From Cornus controversa (lineage: Eukaryota; Streptophyta; Magnoliopsida; Cornales; Cornaceae), in assembly GCA_026545225.1 (NCBI GenBank), contig CM048846.1:19510501-19574500 (forward strand): a DNA stretch of 64,000 nt, in the 5' to 3' direction. Shown piece after piece: positions 13,181 to 25,600 of this stretch. Below the pieces are notes generated by a model that was given only the letters and a program-made list of their open reading frames with translations, searched no databases and had not been told where the DNA came from. A program made the translations under genes and the position numbers. Position 1 is the first letter of the stretch, and each line of letters starts with the position of its first letter.

Positions 13181-13739
13181 TATTGTGCGTGTTAAAAAAT
13201 TTTAACACATAAGAAAATATTAGAACGACTTACAAAAATTATTGATAACATTTTGATTTTGATTTTGAGTTAAAAAGAATTGAAACAAATCCTTCGATAC
13301 AAATATGGTAGAACCAAATTGAACCAAACTAATTATTTATATTTCAACTAATTCTTAAGATTTGATTTGATTTGGTTCTAATATTTCTAAAACTGATTCA
13401 TTTCATAATGAGACCAAACTAAAATGTATGTTTAGACATTAAAAAATTACATGATGGACCCAAAATATAATTTGGACTTTTCTTCAATTTAGTTCACTTT
13501 GGAATGTGGCACAATGAGTCAAATCATTCGAATCCCAGATCCACCACAAATAAATGGGTCATGGGCTGATCCAAATTGTCTAAGAAATTCAAGTCCACTA
13601 AAAAATGGGTCAAAGAATAATTGATATATATGTATAAGTATTTATCATCAAAGATATATATATATATATATATATTAATTGGATAATTATGACAAAAGAT
13701 AATTATCAAGACTAAAAGAAGTTACTAGTTTGCCCCTCC
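13181..13739. other. AT-rich spacer
   Basis: I see no gene. A short TA dinucleotide run lies near 13652-13674. The left boundary of the following LTR is not defined, so part of this spacer may belong to its U3 region. Confidence 0.4.
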
Positions 13740-14098
13740 AAGAAGTCTATAAATAGAGGTAGAGGGTGAAGAAAAATGGGAGAATCAGAAGACTCTCAGA
13801 GAAAACTGAAACTCTATAGGATTCTTCACTGAAAATCCAAAGCATCTAAACCCTGAAGGAGAAAAATAACAAGCATATCATCCACATGTCGTTCTTCACC
13901 AAAGTTTCAATCCAATTCAAGATCAAGCTCCAGAAGCCTTTGAATCCAGATCACCAAGGAGATCGAATCAGAGGAATTTATCTTTCTTTTGTAAAGATTT
14001 ACAGAGATTTGTAACCCATATTTCTTGAAATTAATATATTTGATATATTTGTCCACGTGTTTTGATCTTATTTGCATACTCGAAATTTGTGTGTACAA
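13740..14098 (+). mobile_element. LTR (right part) of a Ty3/gypsy element
   Basis: A TATA box, TATAAATA at 13748-13755, is followed by a leader whose segment 13786-14098 recurs at 60881-61203 with high identity. The segment ends GTGTGTACA, a plausible LTR 3' tip. It is followed by AGCACGCCTGGTGG, resembling the primer-site region of plant Tat/Ogre-type elements, and then by a gag start. The left LTR edge is not resolved. Confidence 0.65.
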
Positions 14099-14183
14099 AT
14101 TTCTAGCACGCCTGGTGGTACCATCTCTGCCTCTCATCTCTATCTCCTACATCATACATCCAAAACTCTGTTCATCATAATTT

Positions 14184-15757
14184 ATGGCTCTTTCCAAGGT
14201 TCAGACGACAAATAAGAAAAACTCAAAAGACATCACTGCTGCAATGACTAACATCAAAGTTGTCACAAGCAGTGACAAGAACACTAGTAACTCGTAAAGT
14301 GCCAGTAGCACCTCAGCAGGTTCTATGGCACGTAGTAAGACTAAAGCAATTGTTTCGCTCAAGAATCAGCAAGATCTGGTGAAAACTAATCCAGCTAAAC
14401 TAGTGGATGTGAAAACTAAACATGTTAACACCATTGATCCTCAGGAGGTAAATAACTCTAACGTTGTTTCAGAAAAATTGATGCCACCACATTCACCCCA
14501 CTCCATTTCTGACACTTACTCTAGAATTGGTTTGCTCTCAGAATCGTTACTTGAGATTTCAGAACAATCGGCCACTTCAAAGAATGTTGGCTCTCAAGGT
14601 CTTTCCTATTCGAATGTTATCGCAGCTATGATGATTGAACAACCTCGGTGGAAGACCAACTGACAGTGATGGCATGCGCAATTGAAAACCTTATAAAAAC
14701 GGTTGAAGAAAAGGACTTGCATATTGCCGCACTAATGAGTAAGCTTGAAATCCAAAATCCTGACTAGTGAACACAACTACCTACGAATACTTTTAATTCA
14801 ACCCTTCAAGGTGTCCAATCAAAAGATCGTTGTCACATATCTGCGTTAGGATATGTGGTTGACGAAACTAATCGTGATTCGCCAGTCGCTTAGCTATCTG
14901 TCCAACAATTATAGGATATGATAACAAACATAATCCAAGCACAGAATAACGGTACCCCTCAAAGCACTCTCATATACTCAAAATCTTACACTGAAAGAAT
15001 TGACAGCTTAAAAACGCCAGTGGGATATCAACCGCTAAAGTTTCAACAATTTGATGGAAGAGATTCCGAATAACATGCTGCACACTTTGTGGAGACCTAC
15101 AATAACGTTGGCACCGAAGGGGGCCTCTTAGTCAAGGAATTTATTCGTTCCCTCAAAGGGAATGTATTTGATTGGTACATGGACCTCAAAACTGGGAGTA
15201 TTGATTGTTGGTAGCAGATAGAGCTAGAGTTTCTCAACTGCTTGTACAATACTCGCAGAATAGTAAGTATGTTAGAACTCACTGACACTAAACAAATGAA
15301 GGACGAGCTTGTGGTTGACTATATCAACCACTAGTGAGCTCTAAGTTTTGATTGTAAATATCGTCTTCCTGAAGTTTTAGCAATTGAAATGTGCATACAA
15401 GGCATGCACTAGGAGCTTCTCTACATTCTACAAAGAATCAGGCATCGTCCATTTGAAGAACTAGTTATTTGTGCCCATGATATGGAGCTCAGCATAACAA
15501 GTCGTGGTGCAAAGACTCTTGCCTTTCCCAATATGTCTGATAATTGTTTTGAAGATGATAGGGTTGGGTCCGAAGAGGAAGACAAAATACTTCCTAACTC
15601 GGACGATGAAATAGATACATTTTATGTTATAAGCATCGTCTCTAGAGGCTTGTATCAAGAAACACATCATGTTGCTTCGGTGACTTCATCTGAATGTTCT
15701 CAGTTACATAAGACATTGAGTCAAGAAAACCTTGGTAGAAGACTGGACTTGTTATGA
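14184..15757 (+). pseudogene. Decayed Ty3/gypsy gag
   Basis: A gag-like reading frame starts at ATG 14184 (MALSKVQTTNK) and is repeatedly broken by stops and shifts. The recognisable capsid part is at about 14990-15330, with KFQQFDGRD, EFIRSLKGNVFDWYMDL and FLNCLYNTRR, which fits the retrotransposon gag domain of plant Ty3/gypsy elements. Premature stops fall directly after FDGRDSE, inside the DWYMDL block and before ALSFDCKY. The capsid-end motif AHDMELSITSRGAK is at about 15473. No protease or reverse transcriptase of this copy is visible downstream, so the pol part was lost or replaced. Confidence 0.75.
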
Positions 15758-16350
15758 ACATTAATTTTCAAATATAAAAAATTTGAGACAGCTCACCACA
15801 ATTCGAACGAGTAAATGTTTGAAATAACCTTCCAACGAAAAGTGAGTAGTCCAAAAAAAAAAAGGAAAGTGAACAGACAAGGGGAAAACCCTCCATACAA
15901 AGCTCATTCCCAACTCTCTTATATTAAATACCCTTGGCAAGGGAATAAGATTCATGTCTGTCCTTTAAAAATGCCTACACATTTTCTCAAACCTCAAAAT
16001 AAGAAATAAGTCTCAAAAAGGAACATGAAAAATCAATGCATAACCAAAGTGACAAGTCGTAAGGATTTGCATCAAAGAAACATTATAAAGGTAATTTTTC
16101 AAGTTCTCCTCAAACAACTTCAAATAGAAAGGATCGAAAAAGTGTGCTCACATGGAGTCCAAAAAAGAAAGTTCAAGATGGGAATAGTCTTGCAAGGATT
16201 TCACAAGAATCATTGCCTAGAAACACACGAGTGATGTCTCAAAAGTCACTTTCTCGAACTGTCTCTAAAAAGCAGCAAAATGATGGTCTCAAATAAGAAA
16301 GTGAGGAACAATAACAAAGTTATCTCCAATTCCAAATAGAATGAGAAGCT

Positions 16351-16662
16351 TTGAAAATCGAAAGACTGAAGGAAGGAAAAGTGTGGGGACCAAAGCCCGA
16401 AGATGCTGTTTGGATCGAATCTCACAGCGGAATGAAAATATACTGGGTGAGGTTCAATCCTCCTGTATGGATCATGTCGAATGAAATACCTTTTCCTTCT
16501 GGGTGGGGAGACGAGTTCGAAAAAGATATTTCTTCTCAAGTACAAGGAAAGTACAATGAAGAAACAAAACAAAAAGAAAATCTCCAAATTGAAGCCAAAC
16601 TGGTTCATACTTTTCAACACAAGCTTGGACTGTCTTCTAAATCTTGCAGAATTAAAAAATAA
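16351..16662 (+). other. Unidentified 103-codon open frame inside retroelement debris
   Basis: This frame is richer in W and P than its neighbours (VWGPKPEDAVWIESHSG, WVRFNPPVWIM, FPSGWGDEFEKD). It sits between the broken gag and a tandem-repeat array, so it most likely belongs to the internal region of the same retroelement. I do not recognise the family, and the open frame may be a remnant rather than a gene. The interval 15758-16350 before it holds only broken short frames rich in K and Q. Confidence 0.3.
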
Positions 16663-16710
16663 TCAAAGCTAAAATGCTTCCTGATACGAGCCTAAACTAT
16701 TGATGACACT

Positions 16711-17297
16711 CCTTGACACAAGTATAACTTTTCTACTAAAAAAAAATTCCATGACACGAGTATAAACTATCTACAAAAAAAAAAGCACTCTTTGATACGA
16801 ATATAAACTATCTACCAAAAAAAAAAATAACCATTGACACAAGTATAAACTGTCTGCATGAATATCAAGAACTCCTTGATATAAGTTTAAACTATCTCAG
16901 GAAAAAAATCAAACACTCTTTGACATTAGTATAAATTGTCTAAAAAAAAAAATCCTTGACACGAGTATAAATTATTTACTAAAAAAAACACTCATTGACA
17001 TGAGTATAAATATCTGCATGAAGAAAAAAAAATAAGAACTCCTTGATATATGTTTAAATTGTCTCAGAAAAAAAAAACTCCTTGACACGAGTATAAACTG
17101 TCTACCAAAAAATAATAATAATACTCCTTGACATGAATATAAACTGTCTAAAAAAAACACTCATTGACACGAGGATAAACTATTTGCATGAAAAAAAAAT
17201 CAAGAATTCCTTGACACGAGTATAAATTATCTTCATGAAAAAAAAAAATCAAACATTTCTTGATATAAGTATAAGCTGTCTTCACAAAATAAAAAAA
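16711..17297. repeat. Degenerate minisatellite, about 14 copies of 36-48 bp
   Basis: The unit is CTCCTTGACACGAGTATAAA, then CTRTCT, then an A-rich tail of variable length. I count about 14 diverged copies in head-to-tail order, with the tails responsible for most length variation. Some copies share a longer tail containing GCATGAA and ATCAAGAA, suggesting higher-order duplication. It lies within retroelement internal DNA. Confidence 0.75.
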
Positions 17298-17313
17298 TCT
17301 TTTGGCTTGCAGC

Positions 17314-17460
17314 TAAGATATTGACGATGTCTGTCGCGCCATGGTGACTTGGTGCAAGATCTTAATGATGTCTATCGCACCGTGGTGACGACTTGACTCA
17401 CCGCCAAAATATGTTAAAAGGTGTTTGTCGCATTGTGGTAACTTGACTTGCCACCAAGAT
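17314..17460. repeat. Three tandem copies of a 41-50 bp unit
   Basis: Three consecutive units share the cores GATGTCTRTCGC and TGGTGACTTG followed by CCRCCAA. They start near 17314, 17355 and 17405. This second array follows directly on the minisatellite and is of different sequence. Confidence 0.6.
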
Positions 17461-17694
17461 GTTGAAAACACCCATTGAGCTATGTTAATTTGGCTCATGG
17501 AGCAAAATGACCAACCAGTGGGCTTCTTACATTCAATGTTGTTCCTTTCTCCATGACATCGTTCTCTCATTCTAAAATGGTTATTGTGTTTTCCTTGAAA
17601 CTTTTGAAGAAAATCATAATTAGCAGAAGTCAAACGTTGTTTACCTGAAAAAAAAAGTGTGAGAAGTTTTAAACACTTTAAAAAAAAGTCTGAT

Positions 17695-17913
17695 AAGGAA
17701 CTCCGAAGGGACGATAAAGTGTTCCAACGAAATTAAGGGACCCCGAAGGGAAGATAAAATGTTCTAACAGAACTAAGGGACTGTGAAGGGACAATAAAGT
17801 GTTCCAACGAAACTAAGGGACCCCGAAGGGACGATAAAGTGTTCCAAATGAACTAAGTGACCCCAAAGGGACGATAAAGTGTTCTAACATAACTAAGGGA
17901 CCCCGGAGGGACT
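17695..17913. repeat. Exact 40-bp tandem repeat, five and a half copies
   Basis: Five full units start at 17695, 17735, 17775, 17815 and 17855, followed by a partial unit to 17913. The core is AAGGGACCCCGAAGGGACGA followed by TAAAGTGTTCC. The period is constant at 40 bp although the units differ by several substitutions. The flank TTCCGAACTCTAGATTCTGA and a single unit recur at 26836-26985. Confidence 0.8.
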
Positions 17914-18271
17914 AATTAATGGCGTTCCGAACTCTAGATTCTGAGAGAAGCGATTTGACATGCAAGAATTGACAAAGAAATTGAAACTTGCAAGAAAAGA
18001 GTTGAGTGACTTACGTAAAGTTGTCTTCCTCGATGAGTTCAATGGATCTGTATGTTGTTCTAGAGCCCACACAAAACTCAAGCAAAGCCCACAAGTAGAA
18101 GCCGATCTGAAAAAAAAAATTGGTTAATAATGATCACAGAAGACAAAGTTGCTATTGAAAAAAAAAAGAGAAATTTTGTGTGCCGCCAAATTATCATGAA
18201 AAAAAAGCATTCTTTTCAAAGTTTAGCCGCATATTATACTATATTTCAAGGGTTTGCAATACATGGAGCAG

Positions 18272-18424
18272 TTAGGGATGACATTTGTGCCCATCCCGCT
18301 AGGTTTCTGCCCCGTCTCGTCCCATTTCAGACAGGTATGGGAACCACTTTTATGCCATTGGGGCGAGTATGGGAATGAAAATATGAACTCGTCACAGGTA
18401 CGGGGCGGGTTTGGTTTGTGATAG
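18272..18424. repeat. GC-rich MITE fragment
   Basis: The segment starting TTAGGGATGACATTTG contains CCCCGTCTCGTCCC, GGGGCGAGTATGGG and GTACGGGGCGGG. Imperfect GGGGCGGG-type subterminal repeats of this kind are typical of small hAT-like plant elements. Only one end is seen; it stops at the first base of the following LTR, as if cut by that insertion. Confidence 0.4.
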
Positions 18425-19555
18425 TGATAAGTGCACAAAACTTGCTATTTTATATCTCAAAATAAGTCTTTAATTACTATTTTACTTTATTTAAATGTTC
18501 TTATCTTTGCATTTTATTTTTATAGGAGTTGATTTCCAAATGAGAAGAAAAACAGTAAAAAATGGCTGAAAATGATATGTATAGCCAAAAATAAACATAA
18601 GAAGAATTGTAGGATATATGGTATTCTATACAATTTACTCCATAAGAGGTCTTGAGTTCAAAACTTTGTAAAATATGTTTTTTACACGACCACATTAGTA
18701 GTCCAGAATTCAAATTGGAGATATGAAGATCAAATCTTAGATATTTAAATTCAATATTTTGTATTTTGAATTCTTGTTTTTAAATTTTTGTATTTTGCCA
18801 CCTAAACCATTCCCCTCTAACTCTATAAATAGGGGGTCTTAGGGGTTGGTGAAAAGAGTTAGAAATTGTAGAAAAAAATAACGTGTAGTTAGAAATATTT
18901 CTTGTAGTCATTTTCTTTTCTTGTAAACACCCATCTCAATGGAGTGATGAAGCCACTATGGTGAAATATAAGTAAGTTCTTTTACATTCTTATATATATT
19001 TTTCCTCCTAAGAGTATTCTTTTATTCTTCTATTTTGAGTTTTTATTTTCAAAAGAAAATTAGAGGGAGGATTCTTTGTGTTTGCCAAATAATGGTAATT
19101 CGAATAATGCCTAACTCTATATACCTAGCAAATATACAACAGATTAAGTAAAAAAATACTCTCCCATATATAATCAAGTTTATTTTTTATGTCATATTTT
19201 CCTTCATCTTTTCAAGTTGTAATTAGATTGATGAAGTGTATTGTTTATTGGACGAAAAATCATATAAGAATAATAGAAAATTTATTTATGTGGATTCGTG
19301 GTGGTGGATTCCCTTCCCTTGAGATTTATTTTATTAGTATAGTTTTATTTATTTATTATAATTCCAAAATAAAAAATATATTTTTAAAAAAAATTATTTT
19401 CATTCCATAAATTAGTGTGTGAATTTGAGCTTATTCGAAATCTTACTTGAGAATGGTTCGACCCTGCTTATTATTTACGATTTTTAGTAGAGTTTTTGCA
19501 GGTTTTATTTTTGTACGAAGTGTAGAAAAGTAACGACATACATCCATTATTTTTC
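18425..19555 (+). repeat. 5' LTR of the Athila-like element
   Basis: The LTR has a TG start, a TATA box at 18824 followed by GGGGTCTTAGGGG, and an approximate end before the primer site at 19566. The exact 3' edge is not resolved. A polyadenylation-type region is not obvious in this AT-rich DNA. Confidence 0.55.
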
Positions 19556-20303
19556 ACTCGTTAAATGGCATCGTTGCCAAATCAAGTTTGATAATTCAGA
19601 CCACAAATATTCAACACTACATAAATTAGCATTTGCATAAGATACTTAAGGCAAGCACCCCAACAAGATACGGTCGAAATTTCATCACCTGTTTTCATGG
19701 CCCACAAATCATAAAATTTGAGCATTTGTTAAAGCCCGAACCTAATTTAATTTAAAATCAAGTAAAAATTGGTCATAGGGTGTACACAAAGCTCGTAGGA
19801 CCTTCTTGAAAAGAGTTAACTCTTAGTAACTCCAATGAGCACCTTCCAACTTTACAATGTTTAAGGAAAGTTCTATTTGAGGAGTGTAGATGTACCGTCA
19901 TTAAGTAGGCCACGTGTCTCTCCACACTTTTCTGGGAACTTTCCTCGTTGTATTGTTGGTAGGCCTTAACTAGTAATCTTTTAGTTACTATGAAAGGGAG
20001 TAGGAGCTATCTAATTAGGAGAGAATTAATTTTGGAGACCATCCAATTAATTCTCTACAATATTAGATTTAAAAATTTATCGCCTCTGAATTTAAGCTTA
20101 AGAAAAAAGGCCAAAATTTTTTTGTGTGGTTTGTGTGTTCAGTCCCGTGTCTAGCCCATCTTTAAAAAAAAACTTAGTTGTCTATTAGTTTATGCTCAAG
20201 TGGTTGCGAGTTAACAAACGATTAGTTCGGTCTTCTAGTGATCCATCAATCCTTGATTTAGAGAAGACTCCTCTCATTCTCCTCAACCACCACTCATAAT
20301 CCA

Positions 20304-22044
20304 ATGGTTGCACCTCGGACCTTGAATGACTACTTTGCACCCATCATAGCTAACCCACCCAATTGCATTGTTTTCCCCGAGAACAATACGACCCAATTTG
20401 AGATTAAGCCCATTACGATCAATCTGTTACCCAAATTTCATGTGTTTGAAAGTGAGCAACTTTATATCCATTTAGAAAAATTTTTAACAATTTGCAACAC
20501 TTTCAAAAATCAGAATTTAGACGCCGAGGGTAACAAATTGCATCTTTTTCCTCTATCCCTAGAAGATAAGGCTGCCTCATAGCTAAAATCTATTCCTCTA
20601 AATTCAATTGAATCGTGTGATGCACTTGTAAAGAAATTTATGAACAAATTTTATCCTATGCAAATACTGAGTCAATGAGAGATGCCATAAGCACTTTTAG
20701 AGGGAAAAATGAGGAACAATTCCACCACACTTGGGAGTGATTTCATGATTTGCTTCTCAAATGCCCATACGATGGCTTTGATAAAGCACAGTTAGTTCAA
20801 TTTTTCTATAAGGGGCTTTTACCTATGAACCGAACCATGCTTGAGTCTATGCACTAATGTAAGTTCAAGAACCAAACCCCTGGCCAATCCCATAGAAAAT
20901 CTGGTATGTATGAGATCAAGCCTGAAAATGAACTAAAATCTGTGATGCAAAGTCTAGCTAATGGTGTGAAAGACTTGAGTAAAAAGTTCGGTGCTTTTAC
21001 GCTTATGTCCACAAGTGTGCAATGCAATATGTCTCATCCCATTGAGGCGTGTCCGGTCTATTGTACATCTGAACATTCGGATACACAAGTGTGTGTTTTT
21101 AATACCTATAGGAGACCGACAGCTAATACCTTTAGCCAGACTTACCATCCTAATACTCAAAATCATTCTAACTTTTCATACAGACAAAATTTCCTGCACA
21201 AAACTTAGGTGGTCAACTTAGTTCTCAAGGTAACTCCAATAGGCCACCACAACCTTAAGGACCTCTTGTTCCTCAAAGTCAATTCCCATTGACCAATCAG
21301 TTCAGTCACAATAGAGATCTAGCACTTGATCCCATGAGCAATTATGTTGCTCCTATCTCACAAAATCAACATATTTCCAATTATGATGTCATTTTAAAAA
21401 TGTTTGCCCTTAATATAGATCAATCTAATAAGTAATCCAATCAGATATTTCAAAAGTTAGAGAGTAACTTTGACCTATTGACTCAGAACCAATTACAATT
21501 TCCATAGTCAATCCAAAATCAGTTGAGTCAACTCATTTATGTTCTGACTGAAAGACAGAGGGGTACCTTGCCTAGCCAACCTGAAATCAACCTTAAAAAC
21601 AAAGGGGTTAATCTCATAAAATCTTCTTTAACCACTGACCAATCAAATGGCCATGTGAATTTCATCACAACACTTCGATCAAGAAAGAAAATAGATAATC
21701 AGGTTGAGCTACCCACCCAAGATGAGACGGCACCATTGAAGTCTCCCTTATTAAACTCTCTCAGAGCTAAGAAAGCCCAAGGTCCTCAGACAGACAATAC
21801 CACTCTTAAGTCATATGCTCCATATGCACCCTTTTCCTCTGGACTAGCCAATAATAAAAAGGATTCACAATACAGTGAGATCTTAGAGATTTTTCAGAAT
21901 CTCCAGATTAATATTTCATTTCTCACTAACATTAAGCAAATTCCTTCTTATGCAAAGTTCATTAAGGACTTAGTCAAGAGAAAAACCAATATCTCAAAGG
22001 AAGCTTTCATAACCCAACATTGCTCTTCTTTCTTACAAAACTAA
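20304..22044 (+). pseudogene. Athila-like gag
   Basis: The frame opens at ATG 20304 (MVAPRTLNDYFAP). Residues FEIKPITINLLPKFHVFESE, EKFLTICNTFK and LHLFPLSLEDKAAS match the capsid layout of Athila-type gag, where the last block normally continues into SWL. A stop replaces the W codon at 20580. Later fragments continue to about 22044 in shifting frames. The zinc-knuckle region is not recognisable. The segment from 19580 to 20303 is leader without open frames. Confidence 0.7.
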
Positions 22045-22089
22045 GTCGTAGTTAGACATAAAGATCCTGAAAGTCCGACTGTCTTTTGT

Positions 22090-22359
22090 ATGATAGGAGA
22101 AAATTTTGCTGATAATGCTTTGTTGGATCTAGGTGCTAGTGTGAACTTGTTACCTTATTTAGTCTACCAAGAGTTAGGGTTAAATAACTTGAGAAAAACT
22201 GATGTTAGAATTTACTTAGCTGATCGATTAATTAAGATTTTAAGAGGTATAATTGATGATGTAATTGTTAAAGTGGCTGATTTCTATTACCCTGTAGATT
22301 TCATCATGCTAGATACCCAACCCACTAAAGGTAAACAGATTTCAATTATTTTAGGTTGA
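22090..22359 (+). pseudogene. Athila-like aspartic protease
   Basis: The retroviral-type protease core reads ALLDLGASVNLLPYLVYQEL, then LADRLIKILRGIIDDV and FIMLDTQ. DLGAS instead of DSGA/DTGA at the catalytic site is usual for this clade and is not in itself a defect. The frame closes at a TGA where the family continues with GRPFL, so the copy is broken. Confidence 0.75.
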
Positions 22360-22849
22360 CTATTCTGAGCTACAGCCAATGCATTAATCAATTGTAGGAG
22401 TGATAACATGATATTGACCTTTGGTAACATGAAAGTGGAAGTCAATGTGTTTAGCTTGATGAAACAACCCCCCAAATCAGATTCCTTTGAAAATGTTTGT
22501 CTTATTAAGTCATTTACCTCATACACTTTTGAGTATTCCTACCCCGAGGATCCACTCTAATAGTGTTTAACACATTTTAGTTCTGATTTTGATGAAGTAG
22601 CTATATTAGTGAAGTCAATGCCTTGCTAGATTTCACTCCAATCTCTGACACACCAAAATATAGGTCCCAGTTTGAACCATTGTCTTTGCCAAATGCCACT
22701 GCATTTGAAAATGTTAAGAAACCCCCTAAGGTCAAATTAAAAATCTAGGTGAGTCTGAAACTTTTTTCGTGGTGATAGCTTTTGATTTAACCGAGGATTA
22801 GGAGACCCAACTAATTGAGGTTCTTAGGATGAATGAGGAAGCAATAGGT

Positions 22850-24210
22850 TGATCTATTAATGACATCAAAGGTATTAGTCCTTTCGTGGTCTGTCATCGT
22901 ATTCACTTAGAGGACGATGCTAAAACATGTCGTCAACCTCAAAGGAGACTTAACCCCAATTTAAAAGAAGTTGTTTGTGCTAAAGTTATCAAACTTCTAG
23001 ATGCCAATATCATCTATCCCATCTCTGATAGCTAGTGGGTAAGTCTAATCCAAGTCGGCCCTAAGAAGTCTGACATCATTGTTGTTGCCAATGATGATAA
23101 TGAGTTGGTTCCTATTCGTGTCCAAACTGGATGGCGAGTTTGTGTAGACTATAGGAAGCTTCATAGTGTGATTAGGAATGATCATTTTCTTCTACCTTTT
23201 TGTTGACCAAATGTTAGAGAAATTAGCTGGTCAGGCATATTATTGCTTTTTAGATGGTTACTCTGGCTATAACCAGATTCCCGTCCACCCCGATAACCAA
23301 AACAAGACAACTTTCACCTATTCATTTGGCATATTTGATTATCACCCATGCCCTTTGGGTTATGCAATGCACTCACCACATTTTAGAGGTGTATGATGAG
23401 TATCTTTCATGACATAGTTGATAAATTTCTAGAAATCTTCATGGATAACTTCTCTATCTTTGGTTCATCTTTTAAACAATCCTTGCACCATCTTACTCTA
23501 GTGTTTCAACGTTGCCGTGACACTAACCTGGTTCTTAACTCAGAAAAATGTCACTTTATGGTAAAGAAAGGAATTGTCCTAGGTTATACTATTTCTAGTG
23601 GAGAATTGAGGTAGATAAAGTAAAAGTTGACCTCATCTCAAATCTACCTATCCCCAAAACTATTCACGATATTTGAGCTTTCCTAGGTCATGCTGGGTTC
23701 TATAGGCATTTCATCAAAGATTTCAGAAAGATAGCACGACCTTTAACCTATCTTCTAGCTAAGGATACACCATTTGAGTTTACAGATGTCTGTCACTCGG
23801 CTTTTGAGCAATTAAAGTCAGCCCCCACCACTGCACCCATAATTCGCCCGCCTGATTGGAACCTCCTTTTTGAGATCATGCGCGTTACGTCGAATTATGC
23901 AGTTGGGGCTATTTTAGGACAAAGAGTTAATAAAGCACCCTATGTGATCTATTATGCTAGCAAGACCTTGAATGACGCACAACTTAACTACTCAACCACT
24001 GAGAAAGAGTTATTGGCAGTCGTGTTTTCCTTTGACAAATTTCACTTTTATTTGATTGGATCTAAGGTCATCATCTATACCACTCATGCAACATTGCGAC
24101 ATCTTCTCTCCAAAAAAGATGCCAAACCTAGGTTGATACGATGGATCTTACTCATTCAAAAATTTGACCTTGAGATTTATGATAAGAAAGGCTCAGGAAT
24201 GTATCGTTGA
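22850..24210 (+). pseudogene. Athila-like reverse transcriptase and RNase H
   Basis: RT blocks are seen in order across several frames: CHRIHLEDDAK, RVCVDYRKL, CFLDGYSGYNQIPVHP, the active-site block FMDNFSIFG and GIVLGYTIS. The family sequence at the active site is FMDDFS, so the second catalytic Asp is Asn here. RNase H follows from about 23880 ([36 protein letters not shown]); YTTHA replaces the usual YTDHA, removing another catalytic Asp. Stops and shifts split the region several times, so no activity is expected. Confidence 0.75.
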
Positions 24211-25540
24211 TTATTTGTCTCGTCTTGTTGTTGATTCTATTAGCGACTCCCTTCCCATCTCTGATTATTTTTCTGATGAGCAACTTTTTGCAATATCTCA
24301 TGCACCATGGTTTGCTGATATTGTTAATTACATTGTGACTAGTCAAATCCCTTCCACTTGGTCTAAGCAAGAGAGAAATAAATTCCTAGCTAAGGCTAAG
24401 GCATATTTTTGGGATGATTCCTACTTGTTTAAGTATTGTCCAGATCAGATCATCCGTATGTGTGTCCCTGAGGAAGACCAAGAGTCTGTCATTTTCTTTT
24501 GTCATAATCAAGTATGTGGTGGCCATTTTAGCTTTAAAAGGACCGCTGCAAAAATCTTGCAGTCGGGATTTTATTGGCCCACTTTTTTTAAGGACACTCA
24601 TACCTACTGTCTCGCTTGTCCTAGATGTCAACTATTAGGTAAGATTACAAAGCATAATGAGCGGCCCCAACAGTCAATTCTAGTTGTCAAAATCTTTGAT
24701 GTTTGGGGTATTGACTTCATGGGACCCTTTCCCTCCTCATTTGGGTATATCTATATCCTTCTTGTTATTGATTATGTGTCCAAATAGGTAGAAGCGTTAG
24801 CCACCAAGACAGCAGACCATAAAGTTATGATGAATTTCTTGAAAGACTTAATTTTGCCTAGATTCAGTGTACCTCGAGCCATAATTAGTGATAATGGTTC
24901 CCATTTTTGTAACAAAGTTTTTGCAAGCTTAATGACAAAATATGCGATCACCCACAAGGTGGCCCTATCTTATCACCCACAAACCAATAGTTAGGCTGAG
25001 GTATCCAATAGGGATATCAAACATATTTTTAGAAAAAACGGTTAACCCCACAAGGAAGGACTGGAGTTTCTACCTCCAAGATGCTTTGTGGGCATATTGT
25101 ACTGCTTATAAGACTCTTCTAGGAATGTTTCCATATCGCTTGGTCTATGGCAAAGCATATCACTTGCCTGTCGAATTCGAACACCGTTCTTCTTGGGTTA
25201 TCAAGGCCATGAATTTTAACTATGATAGAGTTGAATAGCGTAGGTCACTTCAACTCGATGAGTTGGAGAAAATAAAAAATGATGCCTACAAGAGTTCGAG
25301 GATTTATAAAACTAGGACCAAATTGGAACATGACAAACAAATTCTGAAAAAGATTTCTCCCCAAGACAGAAGATTCTTATGTATAACTCCCGTCTTGAAT
25401 TATTCCCTGGGAAGTTGAAGTCATGATGGTCTGGTCCACACTATGTCCACCATGTTGCTAGTCATGCTGCTATTGAGGTTCTAGATCCCAAAAATGGGAA
25501 ATTATTCAAAGTTAATGCTTAACGTCTAAAGCCTTTTCTT
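24164..25540 (+). pseudogene. Athila-like integrase
   Basis: The zinc-binding part (GGHFSFKRTAAKILQSGFYW, CPRCQ) and the catalytic core (DVWGIDFMGPFPSS, IISDNGSHF, YHPQTN) are readable, and both catalytic Asp positions are kept. Stops occur after YVSK (24787) and within the sequence after HPQTN. The C-terminal part runs on in broken frames to about 25540 (VLLVDLVYSN). It belongs to the element that starts at 18425. Confidence 0.75.
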
Positions 25541-25600
25541 GAGTTGGAGGCTCGTGAAATTGAAGACGTTCTCCTCGTCGATCTGGTCTATTCAAATTGA

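Larger units (their letters stand above)
18425..25600 (+). mobile_element. Decayed Athila-like Ty3/gypsy retrotransposon
   Basis: The element begins TGATAAGTGC at 18425. A TATAAATAG box at 18824-18832 and a primer site TGGCATCGTTGCC at 19566-19578 (Athila-type elements use TGGCGCCGTTGCC) put the 5' LTR at about 18425-19555. Gag, protease, RT/RNase H and integrase follow in the Ty3/gypsy order (separate entries), all broken. Past the integrase, G-rich tracts TTTGGGGGTAC (about 25605) and TTTGGGGGTGGGG (about 26000) are polypurine-tract candidates. No second copy of the 5' LTR was found, so the 3' end appears deleted or heavily diverged. Confidence 0.75.

Noticed and set aside
16711..17297. Possible CRISPR-like array
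   Set aside because: The units are adjoining and degenerate with A-rich tails, not identical repeats with unique spacers, and the DNA is plant nuclear.
24386..24631. Minus-strand frames over the Athila-like integrase
   Set aside because: They are shadows of the recognisable plus-strand integrase.
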